NCBI RefSeq assembly: GCF_016908975.1
Contig: NZ_JAFBEX010000019.1
Span: forward strand, 1-64,000
Source: Neobacillus cucumis
GTDB lineage: Bacteria > Bacillota > Bacilli > Bacillales > Cytobacillaceae
Length of the DNA stretch: 64,000 nt
Direction: 5' to 3'
In this document: one piece after another, positions 49,935 to 58,863 of the stretch
How the letters are laid out: every line of letters begins with the position of its first letter
How positions within the stretch are numbered: the first letter of the stretch is position 1
The notes under the pieces: generated by a model
The model's database searches: none
Told to the model about the DNA's origin: nothing
What the model saw: only the letters and a program-made list of their open reading frames with translations
Program-made: the position numbers and the translations under genes

Positions 49935-50501
49935 GTGAAAAGGAAAGTTATTATTACATTAAGCATTCTTTTTAGTCTGGGGATGATCGGGCTATTTATT
50001 TTTTATCTGATGAAACATGATCATACCCGGTGGCAAGTCGCACTTGGAGGCATTCTTGTTAGCCTGCTGCCGCTAAGCTTATTAAAAATGAAGAAAAATC
50101 CGTTTAATATTCCCATTATTATTAGTTATTATCTCTTTTTATTTTGTTCCCTATATTTAGGTTCCATTTCAAGCTTTTATTTGCGTTATTTATGGTGGGA
50201 TTCGACACTTCATTTTTTAAAGGGAATGTTTGTAGGGTTTGTGGGCATAAGTCTTTATAAGCATTGGATTCCTAAGCAATCACAAACAAACGTTTCAGTT
50301 GGGATACTGTTTCTTTTTGTCCTTTCGCTTGCTGTTTCTTCCAGTGTACTGTGGGAGATTTATGAGTACGTAGGCGATTTAACACTTACGCATACGATGC
50401 AAAGAGGAGGAAATACAGATACCATGGAAGATCTTCTCTGCGGCTTGGGCGGGGGCGTTGTTACAGCAGTCTATTCGCTCTTTAGGAAAAAGAGAATATA
50501 A
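49935..50501 (+). CDS. Membrane protein of unknown function, tandem paralogue 1
   Basis: This 188-aa protein has about six membrane segments, the motif LWWDSTLHFLKGMFVGFVGI, then SSVLWEIYEYVGDL and RGGNTDTMEDLLCGLGGG. The same landmarks recur in the next gene, so the two are paralogues. GTG 49935 (GGAGG 7 bases upstream) is chosen because the protein then aligns end to end with its neighbour. An in-frame ATG at 49917 with AAGGAG is an alternative. The family resembles Bacillus membrane-spanning proteins of the DUF2238 kind, but I am not certain. Confidence 0.75.
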   Translation: MKRKVIITLSILFSLGMIGLFIFYLMKHDHTRWQVALGGILVSLLPLSLLKMKKNPFNIPIIISYYLFLFCSLYLGSISSFYLRYLWWDSTLHFLKGMFVGFVGISLYKHWIPKQSQTNVSVGILFLFVLSLAVSSSVLWEIYEYVGDLTLTHTMQRGGNTDTMEDLLCGLGGGVVTAVYSLFRKKRI

Positions 50502-50519
50502 ACAGAGGAGCTTGTCCAA

Positions 50520-51104
50520 ATGAATAGAAAACTTGTTATGACTATCAGTTTACTGTATGTCATTTTCATGGCTTGCTTGGCAGGATATTATCATAATATT
50601 GACCAAACCTTTAAATCCACCGTGGCTATAGGCGGCATTGTTTGTGGGGCAGTACCGCTAGGTTTAGCGCTGTTTACAAAACTGCAATTTAATTTGCCTA
50701 TCGTTATATCCTATATCATTTTCTTGATAGGTTCACAATATTTTGGATCTATTTTAGGATGGTATGGGCTTGGCTGGTGGGATACGTTTATGCATTTTGT
50801 CAGTGGAGCCATTCTAGCTTTTTCAGGGATTGCTTTATATGAAAGGTTAATACATCGAGATGCAGGGTATGAAATTTCTCCTTGGTTTGTCTTTCTTTTT
50901 ACCTCCTCATTTGCAGCCTTTGGCGGTGTGTTATGGGAGATCTATGAGTTTAGCTGCGATCAATTGTTCGGGATGACTCTGCAAGGCGGAGGAAATACAG
51001 ATACAATGACAGATCTAATAGCTGATACAGGAGGAGGATTAGTAATCGCTATATCGGCTTTTATACGCACGAAAATAAAATTAAAAAAGGTACGTCGTAG
51101 TTGA
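50520..51104 (+). CDS. Membrane protein of unknown function, tandem paralogue 2
   Basis: This 194-aa protein has about six membrane segments, WWDTFMHFVSGAILAFSGIA, GGVLWEIYEFSCDQ and GGGNTDTMTDLIADTGGG, matching the preceding gene position by position. The conserved acidic and His residues (WWD..HF, WEIYE, NTDTMxDL) lie at membrane borders and may be functional. It starts 18 bases after its paralogue and ends in a bidirectional terminator, so the pair forms a two-gene operon. Confidence 0.78.
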   Translation: MNRKLVMTISLLYVIFMACLAGYYHNIDQTFKSTVAIGGIVCGAVPLGLALFTKLQFNLPIVISYIIFLIGSQYFGSILGWYGLGWWDTFMHFVSGAILAFSGIALYERLIHRDAGYEISPWFVFLFTSSFAAFGGVLWEIYEFSCDQLFGMTLQGGGNTDTMTDLIADTGGGLVIAISAFIRTKIKLKKVRRS

Positions 51105-51114
51105 CGTACCTTTT
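51084..51114. terminator. Bidirectional terminator
   Basis: AAAAGGTACGTC pairs with GACGTACCTTTT, between the convergent membrane-protein pair and the aspartokinase gene. Confidence 0.85.
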
Positions 51115-51125
51115 CAATGTTTAAC

Positions 51126-52487
51126 TCAAACCGTTACAGGGACAAAAAACTCTTCATAAAGTGCCTTTACCGCCCGCTTCTCATCTACTTCTTTTACACC
51201 AAACATCATACTTACTTCGGACGAACCTTGGTTGATCATTTCAATATTAACACTTGCATTAGCAAGTGCCTTTGAAGCTCGTGCCATGGTCCCGACATTT
51301 CGACGCATTCCTTCTCCCACTACCATAATAAGAGACAAGCTATGTGCCACTTTTACTTCATCCGCTTGTAATTCATTTTTAATCCTATCAATCACTTCAA
51401 CCATCACTTTTTCATCAAGCTGATTCTCCCGTAAAATGACAGACACATCATCAATACCCGAAGGCGTATGTTCGTAGGAAAACCCGTAATCTTCTAATAC
51501 GCCTAATAACTTGCGCCCAAAACCAATTTCTCGGTTCATTAAGTATTTGCTTACATAAATGCTGCAAAACCCTTTATCACTGGCGATACCAATGACTGGA
51601 CCATTTGTATTGTCACGTTCATTCACAATAAGTGTCCCTGGTGCTGAAGGGTTATTTGTATTTTTAATATTGACAGGTATTCCCGCTCTAAAAGCTGGCA
51701 CAAGCGCTTCATCGTGCAATACTGTAAAACCGGCATAAGAAAGCTCCCGCATTTCCCGATAGGTTAATTCTTTAATTTCTTTTGGTTTTTGCACAATTGA
51801 AGGATTAACGGAGTAGACGGCATCTACATCCGTAAAATTTTCATAAAGATCTGCTTTTAATGCATTGGCCAGAATAGAACCCGTAATATCCGACCCACTT
51901 CTTGAAAAAGTGAAGACTTCTCCACTTAGACTATAGCCAAAGAATCCAGGAAAGACTTGAATGCCTGAGCGCTCATTTAATGAAAAAAGTCGCTCATAGG
52001 ATTCTGGTAATGCTTGAGCATTTCCTGGTTCATCACTGACGAGAAGCCCTGCTTCCTTCGGGTCCACATAATGAGCCTCTACTCCCCGTGATTGAAAATA
52101 AGCTGCTACCAATTTGGCATTATTATCTTCCCCACTTGCTTTTAGCAAATCAATAAAACGATCTGGTTTACTTTTGTCACTTGCCATTCTAGTTAATAAG
52201 TCATCATGAATTTCACGAATCACTGCATCTGAGAGCCTTAATTCCTCTGCAATAGATGCATATCTTCCAAGTACAGTATCAAGCTGTACCTTAGGATTTT
52301 TATTTTGCAGACATAATTCCGCACATTCAATTAATAAATCTGTTACTTTTGTATCTTCGGCATACCTCTTACCTGGTGCTGAAACGACGACAACTTTCCG
52401 CTCAGGATCAGCAGTAACAATCTGAAATACTTTCTCTAGCTGTTTTCCAGAAGCTAAAGAGGATCCGCCAAATTTTACGACTTTCAT
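51126..52487 (-). CDS. Aspartate kinase (monofunctional, ACT-regulated)
   Basis: This 453-aa enzyme phosphorylates aspartate, the first step to lysine, threonine and methionine. It starts MKVVKFGGSSLASGKQLEKV (kinase motif), has FSRSGSDITGSILANALKAD and YENFTDVDAVYSVNP, and two C-terminal ACT domains (about residues 310-453: VIGIASDKGFCSIYVSKY, ANASVNIEMINQGSSEVSMM). Length and sequence suit the YclM/ThrD type of Bacillus. ATG 52487 is chosen by homology and AGGGGATG. No riboswitch was seen in its leader, unlike lysP in the same window. Confidence 0.93.
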   Translation of the reverse strand: MKVVKFGGSSLASGKQLEKVFQIVTADPERKVVVVSAPGKRYAEDTKVTDLLIECAELCLQNKNPKVQLDTVLGRYASIAEELRLSDAVIREIHDDLLTRMASDKSKPDRFIDLLKASGEDNNAKLVAAYFQSRGVEAHYVDPKEAGLLVSDEPGNAQALPESYERLFSLNERSGIQVFPGFFGYSLSGEVFTFSRSGSDITGSILANALKADLYENFTDVDAVYSVNPSIVQKPKEIKELTYREMRELSYAGFTVLHDEALVPAFRAGIPVNIKNTNNPSAPGTLIVNERDNTNGPVIGIASDKGFCSIYVSKYLMNREIGFGRKLLGVLEDYGFSYEHTPSGIDDVSVILRENQLDEKVMVEVIDRIKNELQADEVKVAHSLSLIMVVGEGMRRNVGTMARASKALANASVNIEMINQGSSEVSMMFGVKEVDEKRAVKALYEEFFVPVTV

Positions 52488-52678
52488 GGATACATCCCCT
52501 ACTCTATAAAAATATAATTTTAATTTTATTACAATTTCGAAAATAATCAAGAGTTTTTTCCTTGTATAATGAACAAATGTCCTTACAGTAAAGACAAATT
52601 AAAAAATTCCGTTCCTAATAAAAGGCTATGAAGCCAAGTATAACCATTCTCTTCTATTAGAAAAAGAAAAGGAGCTAA

Positions 52679-53293
52679 TTAACGAATAATTTCAATAAAA
52701 TGAGACAAAATCCTGGCTGTTAGTCCCCAAATCGCTTTATTGCCATAACGATAAAAATATTCGTCAATCCATCTTGATCTCCAGTTATATTTTTCACCAC
52801 CTGGAATTAAGTCAAACGGAAAATTTTCCTCAGGCTCAGCTTTTAAAGCAATACGATAAATTTCCGGCTCATTATGGATTAGGAATGATAATGGAACGGT
52901 AAAGATTTCCCCAACCTCTGATGGATTTGGCTTAATAATTTCTGGATTATTAATATATCCCACATAAGGATAAAGAATCATTCCATAGTGTGAGATCATA
53001 TAATCTATCGGGAAAACATCTGAAATATCATGTTTATTTATTCCCAACTCTTCAACAGTCTCACGGATGGCTGCACCTTCTTCGTTTAAGTCCTGCGCAT
53101 CAATTCTCCCGCCAGGAAAACATATTTCTCCCGGCTGCCGTCTTAAGTCTAGAGAACGGACTTCAAATAGTACATGGATCCCATCTTCTTTCTTTAATAA
53201 TGGGATAAGCACAGCATATTTGGAAAATCTTTCACTCCCCAATATTTTAGGAGTATGGCTTTTTAGTTTGGTTACAACGGAATCTAAATCCAT
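52679..53293 (-). CDS. NUDIX hydrolase, CoA pyrophosphatase-like
   Basis: This 204-aa protein has the Nudix box GGRIDAQDLNEEGAAIRETV then EELGI (about residues 60-84) preceded by LRRQPGEICFP, the UPF0035 pattern seen in coenzyme A pyrophosphatases (NudL, PCD1). It probably cleaves CoA or oxidised CoA to phosphopantetheine and 3',5'-ADP. GAGGTGAATTT precedes ATG. It is a single gene. Confidence 0.88.
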   Translation of the reverse strand: MDLDSVVTKLKSHTPKILGSERFSKYAVLIPLLKKEDGIHVLFEVRSLDLRRQPGEICFPGGRIDAQDLNEEGAAIRETVEELGINKHDISDVFPIDYMISHYGMILYPYVGYINNPEIIKPNPSEVGEIFTVPLSFLIHNEPEIYRIALKAEPEENFPFDLIPGGEKYNWRSRWIDEYFYRYGNKAIWGLTARILSHFIEIIR

Positions 53294-53364
53294 AAATTCA
53301 CCTCACTTTAAATGTATTATAAAGAATAGTTAATACTACAATACCACTTTTTCGGAATGAAAAA

Positions 53365-53393
53365 AACAACCCAAACGACTGCGTTGGATTGTT
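53365..53393 (-). terminator. Intrinsic terminator of the tyrosine catabolism operon
   Basis: AACAATCCAACG and CGTTTGGGTTGTT arms with TTTTTTC after them on the minus strand, 13 bases past the hmgA stop. Confidence 0.75.
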
Positions 53394-53405
53394 CTGCTCA
53401 TCTAT

Positions 53406-54557
53406 TTATATCCAAGAATACATATAGGCAGGATCTTCAATCGTATCCACTGACTTTACCATTTTTAACGGATGAAAGGTGTCGATCATAACGGCAAGTT
53501 CTAATGTTTCTTTTTTCCCAATACTCGCTTCTACTTTCCCAGGGTGCGGACCGTGCGGAATTCCACCTGGATGGAGTGTAATCGAACCCTCTTGTACACC
53601 CCTGCGACTCATAAAATTACCTTTTACATAATAAATGAGCTCATCACTATTTACATTACTATGGTAATATGGCGCGGGAATCGCTTCCGGGTGATAATCA
53701 AATAGTCGCGGTACGAATGAGCATATAACAAAATGTTGCCCTTCAAATGTTTGGTGAACTGGCGGCGGCTGATGGACCCTGCCTGTAATTGGCTCAAAAT
53801 CTTCAATATTAAATGCCCAAGGATACAAGTACCCATCCCAGCCCACAACATCAAATGGATGATGACCAAGAATATGAGATGTGAGGATGCCACGTGACTT
53901 AGTTAAAATTTCAAATTCCCCTTTTTGTTCAATTGTTACCAAGGTCTCAGGGCCTCGAATATCCCGCTCACAGAAGGGGCTATGTTCCAAGAGCTGCCCA
54001 TATTCATTTCGATAGCGCCTGGGTGTTGTAATCTGACTAAACGATTCAATAAACAGCAATTTTGTTATAGTCTGTTCATTCGGGATCAATCGAAATATCG
54101 TCCCAATCGGTATAATCAAGTAGTCACCTTCACGATAAGAGATGGTACCAAACATCGTCTCCAGTTTACCAGACCCATAATGAATGAAAAGTAATTCATC
54201 CCCATCACTATTTCGGTAAAAACTTTTCATCGGTTCTGACACATTAGCTGTCCCGATAAGTAAATCCTGATTACCCAATAAATAATTTCTACCGTTTAAA
54301 GCATCTCCCTCTAGATTGACTTTATTTGTATAGATGTGTCGGTGTTTTAATGCCTGCTGTTCCTCATATACCGGCAAACAACTGCAAACGATTTCCGTTT
54401 TAACTACTTCTGTCGGCATATAGTAGTGATATAAAATGGACTGTGTTCCGGAGAACCCTCGGGTTCCCATCACCTGTTCTCGATATAAGCTCCCATCGGA
54501 TTTTTTAAACATGGTGTGTCGCTTATGAGGAATCTCTCCCATTTGCCGGTAATACAT
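53406..54557 (-). CDS. hmgA: Homogentisate 1,2-dioxygenase
   Basis: This 383-aa iron enzyme opens homogentisate to maleylacetoacetate in tyrosine catabolism. Cupin-fold landmarks are DELLFIHYGSGKLETMFG, LIPIGTIFRL-type beta segments, VVGWDGYLYPWAFNIEDFEP, and the iron ligands in ITLHPGGIPHGPHPGK (His, about residues 328-336). It is shorter than eukaryotic HGD, as usual for Bacillus forms. It is the last gene of the operon hppD-fahA-hmgA, 14 bases after fahA, with GAGGTG before ATG. Confidence 0.93.
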   Translation of the reverse strand: MYYRQMGEIPHKRHTMFKKSDGSLYREQVMGTRGFSGTQSILYHYYMPTEVVKTEIVCSCLPVYEEQQALKHRHIYTNKVNLEGDALNGRNYLLGNQDLLIGTANVSEPMKSFYRNSDGDELLFIHYGSGKLETMFGTISYREGDYLIIPIGTIFRLIPNEQTITKLLFIESFSQITTPRRYRNEYGQLLEHSPFCERDIRGPETLVTIEQKGEFEILTKSRGILTSHILGHHPFDVVGWDGYLYPWAFNIEDFEPITGRVHQPPPVHQTFEGQHFVICSFVPRLFDYHPEAIPAPYYHSNVNSDELIYYVKGNFMSRRGVQEGSITLHPGGIPHGPHPGKVEASIGKKETLELAVMIDTFHPLKMVKSVDTIEDPAYMYSWI

Positions 54558-54571
54558 CCTAACACCTCATT

Positions 54572-55489
54572 TTAATCAATCACTGTATTTCTAAGAATAC
54601 CTAGTTTTTCAATCTCAAGTTCTATTATATCTCCTGGTTCAAGCCAGCGATATACCTCAGGACCATGTTCTAGGATACATCCTGTTCCTACGGTTCCGGA
54701 ACCAAGAATTTCACCTGGATAAAGGGTAACGCCCTGTGAGGCCCTTGCAATCATTTCTCCAAAGGAATAATAGATATCCTTCATATTCCCCTCTGATAAT
54801 AAAATCCCGTTTACACGTGCCCTCATCGAAAGATTGAATCCTTTATCTTGTTTAAATGGGGCTAATTCGTCTTTGGTTACAATCCACGGACCGATTGTTG
54901 TGGAGAAATCCTTCCCCTTTGCCGGCCCTAAACCAATCTTCATTTCTTCTCTCTGCAGGTCTCTCGCACTCCAATCATTTAAAATACAGTATCCAAAAAT
55001 ATAATTATCCGCTTCTTCTGCTGGAATATCCCTGCCTTCCTTTCCAATAATACAGGCAATTTCCAATTCATAATCCAGCCAATCACAATTTTTGGGTCTT
55101 TGAATTGGGTCTCCTGGTCCGCTAATCGCAAGATGATTGGAAAAATAAAAAACTGGCATCTTATACCATTCTGGAATGATGGCAAGTCCCCGCCTTTCCC
55201 GCGCGGCCCTCACATGTTGTTCGAAAGCATAAAAATCACGAAAACTTCTTGGATTTGGCAGGGGGGCTTTCAAACGAATTTCACTTATCGGATACACTCC
55301 TTTTTGACCAGGTTTGAGGGAGTATCTCCGCACTTGTTCCATATATTCATCACAAGATTTAAGAAATGTTAACAGATTATTTGGAAGCTTACCTTCGGAA
55401 ACTTCAAACATATCTATGACATGATCCTCATCTAATAACCATCCCGCACATAACCGGCTATCTTTTTTTTCAAAGGTAATAAACCTCAA
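54572..55489 (-). CDS. fahA: Fumarylacetoacetate hydrolase family protein
   Basis: This 305-aa enzyme is expected to hydrolyse fumarylacetoacetate, or its maleyl isomer, in the last step of the pathway. Catalytic-domain motifs are FYAFEQHVRAARERRG, FSNHLAISGPGDPIQRP, DWLDYELEIACIIGKEGRDI (metal-ligand Glu pair), FGYCILNDWSARDLQ and GSGTVGTGCILEHG. A TTG at 55489, 8 bases after AAAAGG, is preferred. A GTG at 55498 overlaps that site. No separate maleylacetoacetate isomerase gene is present, so isomerisation may be spontaneous or encoded elsewhere. Confidence 0.88.
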   Translation of the reverse strand: MRFITFEKKDSRLCAGWLLDEDHVIDMFEVSEGKLPNNLLTFLKSCDEYMEQVRRYSLKPGQKGVYPISEIRLKAPLPNPRSFRDFYAFEQHVRAARERRGLAIIPEWYKMPVFYFSNHLAISGPGDPIQRPKNCDWLDYELEIACIIGKEGRDIPAEEADNYIFGYCILNDWSARDLQREEMKIGLGPAKGKDFSTTIGPWIVTKDELAPFKQDKGFNLSMRARVNGILLSEGNMKDIYYSFGEMIARASQGVTLYPGEILGSGTVGTGCILEHGPEVYRWLEPGDIIELEIEKLGILRNTVID

Positions 55490-55584
55490 AATGCTCACCT
55501 TTTCTATGGTTTTAATCCATCCATTTTTCTCCCTTTTTGACCGTTTAGACTCCCAATTAAAACATTCTCTATTGCTCTACTAAG

Positions 55585-56700
55585 TTATAAATTACCTCGT
55601 CTTTCCTGCTCACGTTCAATTGATTCAAAAAGTGCTTTAAAGTTTCCTTCACCAAAGCCTCGTGCCCCTTTACGTTGAATAATCTCAATAAACAATGTTG
55701 GCCGATCCACGATTGGTTTGGTGAAAATTTGCAATAAATACCCTTCATCATCACGGTCTACTAATATATTAAGTTCACGAAGCTTTTCCATTTTCTCATC
55801 TATTTTTCCTATCCTTTCTGCCAATGACTCATAATACGTATCAGGGGTTTTCAAAAATTCCACCCCATTCTTTTTCAAGATGGTTACCGTCGACACAATA
55901 TCTTCAGTTAAAATGGCCAAATGCTGCACACCTGGACCCTTGTAGAATTCCAGAAATTCTTGGATCTGTGATTTTCTTTTCCCTTCAGCTGGTTCATTAA
56001 TAGGGAATTTAATTCTACCCCCATTATGCATTACCTTAGACATTAGGGCAGAGTACTCAGTCGTAATATCTTTATCTGAGAAATGTTTCATTTCGATAAA
56101 ACCCATGACTTTGGAATAATACTCTACCCATTCCTCCATCCTTTCTACATTACCAACCACATGATCGATTCCTATTAATCCTGCATCTTCAATTGCCAAT
56201 TCAGATGTAAACGGCTCAAAGCCTGGTAAAAATGCTCCTTTATAATTCTTCCGTTCAATAATCGTATGGATGGTGTCTCCATATGTACCGAGAACTGCCT
56301 TTTTTACACCCCCGAAGGCATCCTTCATTTCATATGGAGGAACCAGTGCTATGGCTCCTCTCTTAATAGCTTCCTCATAGGCTTTTTCCACGTTATCTAC
56401 TAATAAGGCAATATCCTTTACACCATCTCCATGTCGCTTAACAAATTGCGCAACACTATTATCTTCAGTATAGGATCCCGTTAGTACAATTCTGATATTT
56501 CGCTGTTCCACACAGTAGGAAGCGTTTTCACGATTGCCTGTTTCAAGACCCGAATAGGCTACGGGTTTAAAACCGTAAGCGGAACAGAAAAAGTGACAGG
56601 CTTGTTTGGCATTTCCGGTATAGATTTCAATGTAGTCCACATCCCGCACCGGAAAAAAATCATTTACCAGCTGGTCTGCTCTTATTCTCTTGTCTCTCAT
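55585..56700 (-). CDS. hppD: 4-hydroxyphenylpyruvate dioxygenase
   Basis: This 371-aa non-haem iron dioxygenase converts 4-hydroxyphenylpyruvate to homogentisate. It has two VOC domains: the N-terminal one starts VDYIEIYTGNAKQACHFFCS, and the C-terminal one carries the iron ligands in GLIGIDHVVGNV (His), GVQHLAILTED (His) and TLFIEIIQRKGARGFGEGNF (Glu, plus the GFGxGNF tail). First gene of the operon, it has GGAGGG 7 bases before ATG. A possible promoter (TTGAGG, 18 bases, TAATAT) lies just upstream. Confidence 0.96.
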   Translation of the reverse strand: MRDKRIRADQLVNDFFPVRDVDYIEIYTGNAKQACHFFCSAYGFKPVAYSGLETGNRENASYCVEQRNIRIVLTGSYTEDNSVAQFVKRHGDGVKDIALLVDNVEKAYEEAIKRGAIALVPPYEMKDAFGGVKKAVLGTYGDTIHTIIERKNYKGAFLPGFEPFTSELAIEDAGLIGIDHVVGNVERMEEWVEYYSKVMGFIEMKHFSDKDITTEYSALMSKVMHNGGRIKFPINEPAEGKRKSQIQEFLEFYKGPGVQHLAILTEDIVSTVTILKKNGVEFLKTPDTYYESLAERIGKIDEKMEKLRELNILVDRDDEGYLLQIFTKPIVDRPTLFIEIIQRKGARGFGEGNFKALFESIEREQERRGNL

Positions 56701-56850
56701 CCAATTCCCTCCATTTTAATTCAACTACCACATTCTGAATTAATATTAAATGAAGGGATTTTGTCCCCTCAAGAGTGAAAAGTAAAGCAATACCGCTTTT
56801 AGGTAGTAAAGTGTAAACCTTTAGCACCATTCTATTTCCCGAATAAAAAA

Positions 56851-56877
56851 AAAACACACCTTAGTATGGTATGTTTT
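56851..56877 (-). terminator. Intrinsic terminator of the TrpXYZ-type operon
   Basis: AAAACATACC-ATACTAA-GGTGTGTTTT followed by more T on the minus strand, about 70 bases after the ATPase stop. Confidence 0.75.
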
Positions 56878-56949
56878 CGATGTAAAAAATTTACAGGAAA
56901 TAATTTTACATTTTTAACTCATTGTCTAAAAATGTAAAAAACTTTTTTT

Positions 56950-57744
56950 CTACCCTAGGATAGCTCGATCACTTGCCATTTGAACACCGCGAATTCGTCT
57001 AAATTCACTTAACAAGCTTTCAATGGTCAGCTTTTGTTTTTCCTCTTCATTAACCTCTAGTATGATCTGTCCCTTATCCATCATGATTAATCGATTTCCT
57101 AGGTCAATCGCTTGCTGCATATTATGCGTAACCATTAAGGTGGTTAGATTATATTTAGCGACAATTTCCTTTGTTAAATTCGTAATAAGCTCTGCACGGG
57201 AAGGATCGAGTGCCGCAGTATGTTCATCTAATAAAAGGATAGAAGGTTCGGTAAAGGTTGCCATTAATAAAGACAGTGCCTGCCGTTCCCCTCCAGACAA
57301 TAATCCTACTTTAGCACTAAGACGGTTTTCTAAGCCTAGATGGAGGGATTCAAGTACTTCACGAAAATAATCTCTTCTCTTTTTGGTTACGCCTTTTCGC
57401 AATGTTCTTGTTTTATTACGTGAATAAGCCATCGCGAGATTTTCTTCGATGGTCATACTTGGAGCAGTTCCTGCCATCGGATCCTGAAAAACACGTCCTA
57501 TCATTCTTGAACGATTATACTCCGACATGTTCGTCACATTTTTGCCGGCAATATGGACTTCACCAACATCTGGAATTAAAACCCCTGAAATGATGTTCAT
57601 TAACGTGGATTTCCCTGCACCGTTACTCCCTATAACAGTAACAAAATCCCCTGGTTTAAGAGCAAGGTTGACATGGTCAATGGCTATCTTCTCATCAGGT
57701 GTACCCTCATTAAAAATCTTATGAATTTGATTTAAGTGCAGCAT
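56950..57744 (-). CDS. ABC transporter ATPase, TrpZ type
   Basis: This 264-aa ATPase has Walker A VIGSNGAGKSTLMNII (about residues 37-52), Q-loop RVFQDPMAGT, signature LLSGGERQALSLLMA, Walker B ILLLDEHTAALDP and H-loop MVTHN. It belongs to the uncharacterised amino-acid ABC class that includes streptococcal TrpZ. It overlaps the end of the permease gene by 26 bases. ATG 57744 is chosen because AAGGGGG lies just upstream. Confidence 0.9.
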   Translation of the reverse strand: MLHLNQIHKIFNEGTPDEKIAIDHVNLALKPGDFVTVIGSNGAGKSTLMNIISGVLIPDVGEVHIAGKNVTNMSEYNRSRMIGRVFQDPMAGTAPSMTIEENLAMAYSRNKTRTLRKGVTKKRRDYFREVLESLHLGLENRLSAKVGLLSGGERQALSLLMATFTEPSILLLDEHTAALDPSRAELITNLTKEIVAKYNLTTLMVTHNMQQAIDLGNRLIMMDKGQIILEVNEEEKQKLTIESLLSEFRRIRGVQMASDRAILG

Positions 57745-58738
57745 GATTGTCCCCCTTCCCTTGAGCAAGGTTCATTCGCTCTGCCTTCCTTCGAGCTTTA
57801 CGTTTTTTCTCTTTTGATGCATCAATGATCTTAGGTGCCGTTAAGGCAATAATTACAATAATAGCGGTAATTAATTTCATATCTCCCGGACTCATAAATT
57901 CGGCCCGTAATGCTAACGTGACGACGATTCGGTAGATAATCGATCCCCCAATAACCGCCAGAGTTGTCCTGGCAATCGTTTTGGTTCCAAAGAGTGCCTC
58001 ACCAATAATAACAGAGGCTAGGCCAATTACGATCATGCCAATTCCCATTCCAACATCTGCGAAACCACCCTGTTGGGCAATAAGTGCCCCTGAAAATGCA
58101 ACTAAGGCATTGGAAAGACCAAGTCCTAGGACAACCAGAATGTTGGTATTAGCAGAAAGGCTACGAATCATTCTTCTATTGTCACCGGTAGCTCTAATAG
58201 CTAGACCAATTTCCGTTTGTAAGAACAGGTCTGTAAGAAACTTAATGACGAAAGTTACAATGATCATAAAAATTAAGATTCCCCATGTTTCCGGAAGGCT
58301 GTCACCTAAACCAAGCACTGTTAAAATGTGATTCAGAAAAGAATCAATTCCCCATTTTTCAAATACATCACCTATTTTTGTAAAAGATGTATCTGTATTT
58401 AATAAAGGGATATTTGAACGACCCATAATTCGTAAATTAATTGAATATAGCGCTATCATCATTAAAATACCAGATAGTAAATTATTAATTTTTCCAAACG
58501 TATGAAGAAGCCCAGTCATACAGCCAGCAGCAAATCCTGCGAATAAGGCGGCAATTGTAGCTGCAAATGGGTTTACTCCATTTGCTATCAGCACTGCCGA
58601 AATAGCAGCGCCAGTAACAAAACTCCCATCCACCGTTAAATCTGGGAAATCGAGAATACGAAAGGAAAGATAGACGCCCAGTGCCATAATCGCATAAATG
58701 ATTCCTGCTTCAAAAGATCCAAAAATGGCTGTAAACAT
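57719..58738 (-). CDS. ABC transporter permease, TrpY type
   Basis: This 339-aa branched-chain-type permease has about eight to nine membrane segments: IIYAIMALGVYLSFRILDFP, the DLTVDGSFVTGAAI loop, and QTEIGLAIRATGDNRRMIRS (EAA-like). The tail is basic and cytosolic (KEKKRKARRKAERMNL). The DxTVDGSF pattern is typical of the permease partner of COG2984 binding proteins. ATG 58738 is chosen from spacing to AAAGG. The next gene, the ATPase, starts inside its 3' end. Confidence 0.9.
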   Translation of the reverse strand: MFTAIFGSFEAGIIYAIMALGVYLSFRILDFPDLTVDGSFVTGAAISAVLIANGVNPFAATIAALFAGFAAGCMTGLLHTFGKINNLLSGILMMIALYSINLRIMGRSNIPLLNTDTSFTKIGDVFEKWGIDSFLNHILTVLGLGDSLPETWGILIFMIIVTFVIKFLTDLFLQTEIGLAIRATGDNRRMIRSLSANTNILVVLGLGLSNALVAFSGALIAQQGGFADVGMGIGMIVIGLASVIIGEALFGTKTIARTTLAVIGGSIIYRIVVTLALRAEFMSPGDMKLITAIIVIIALTAPKIIDASKEKKRKARRKAERMNLAQGKGDNHAALKSNS

Positions 58739-58863
58739 TGAGACCATCCTTTCTTTAAATCCTATTTCGAAAATGATTATTTATTAAGCGATTGTTTATG
58801 CTTATGCATGAATCAAGGAGATAACCTCAAAAAGGTTCCCTCCTTGAAAAAAGTAGCTATAGA

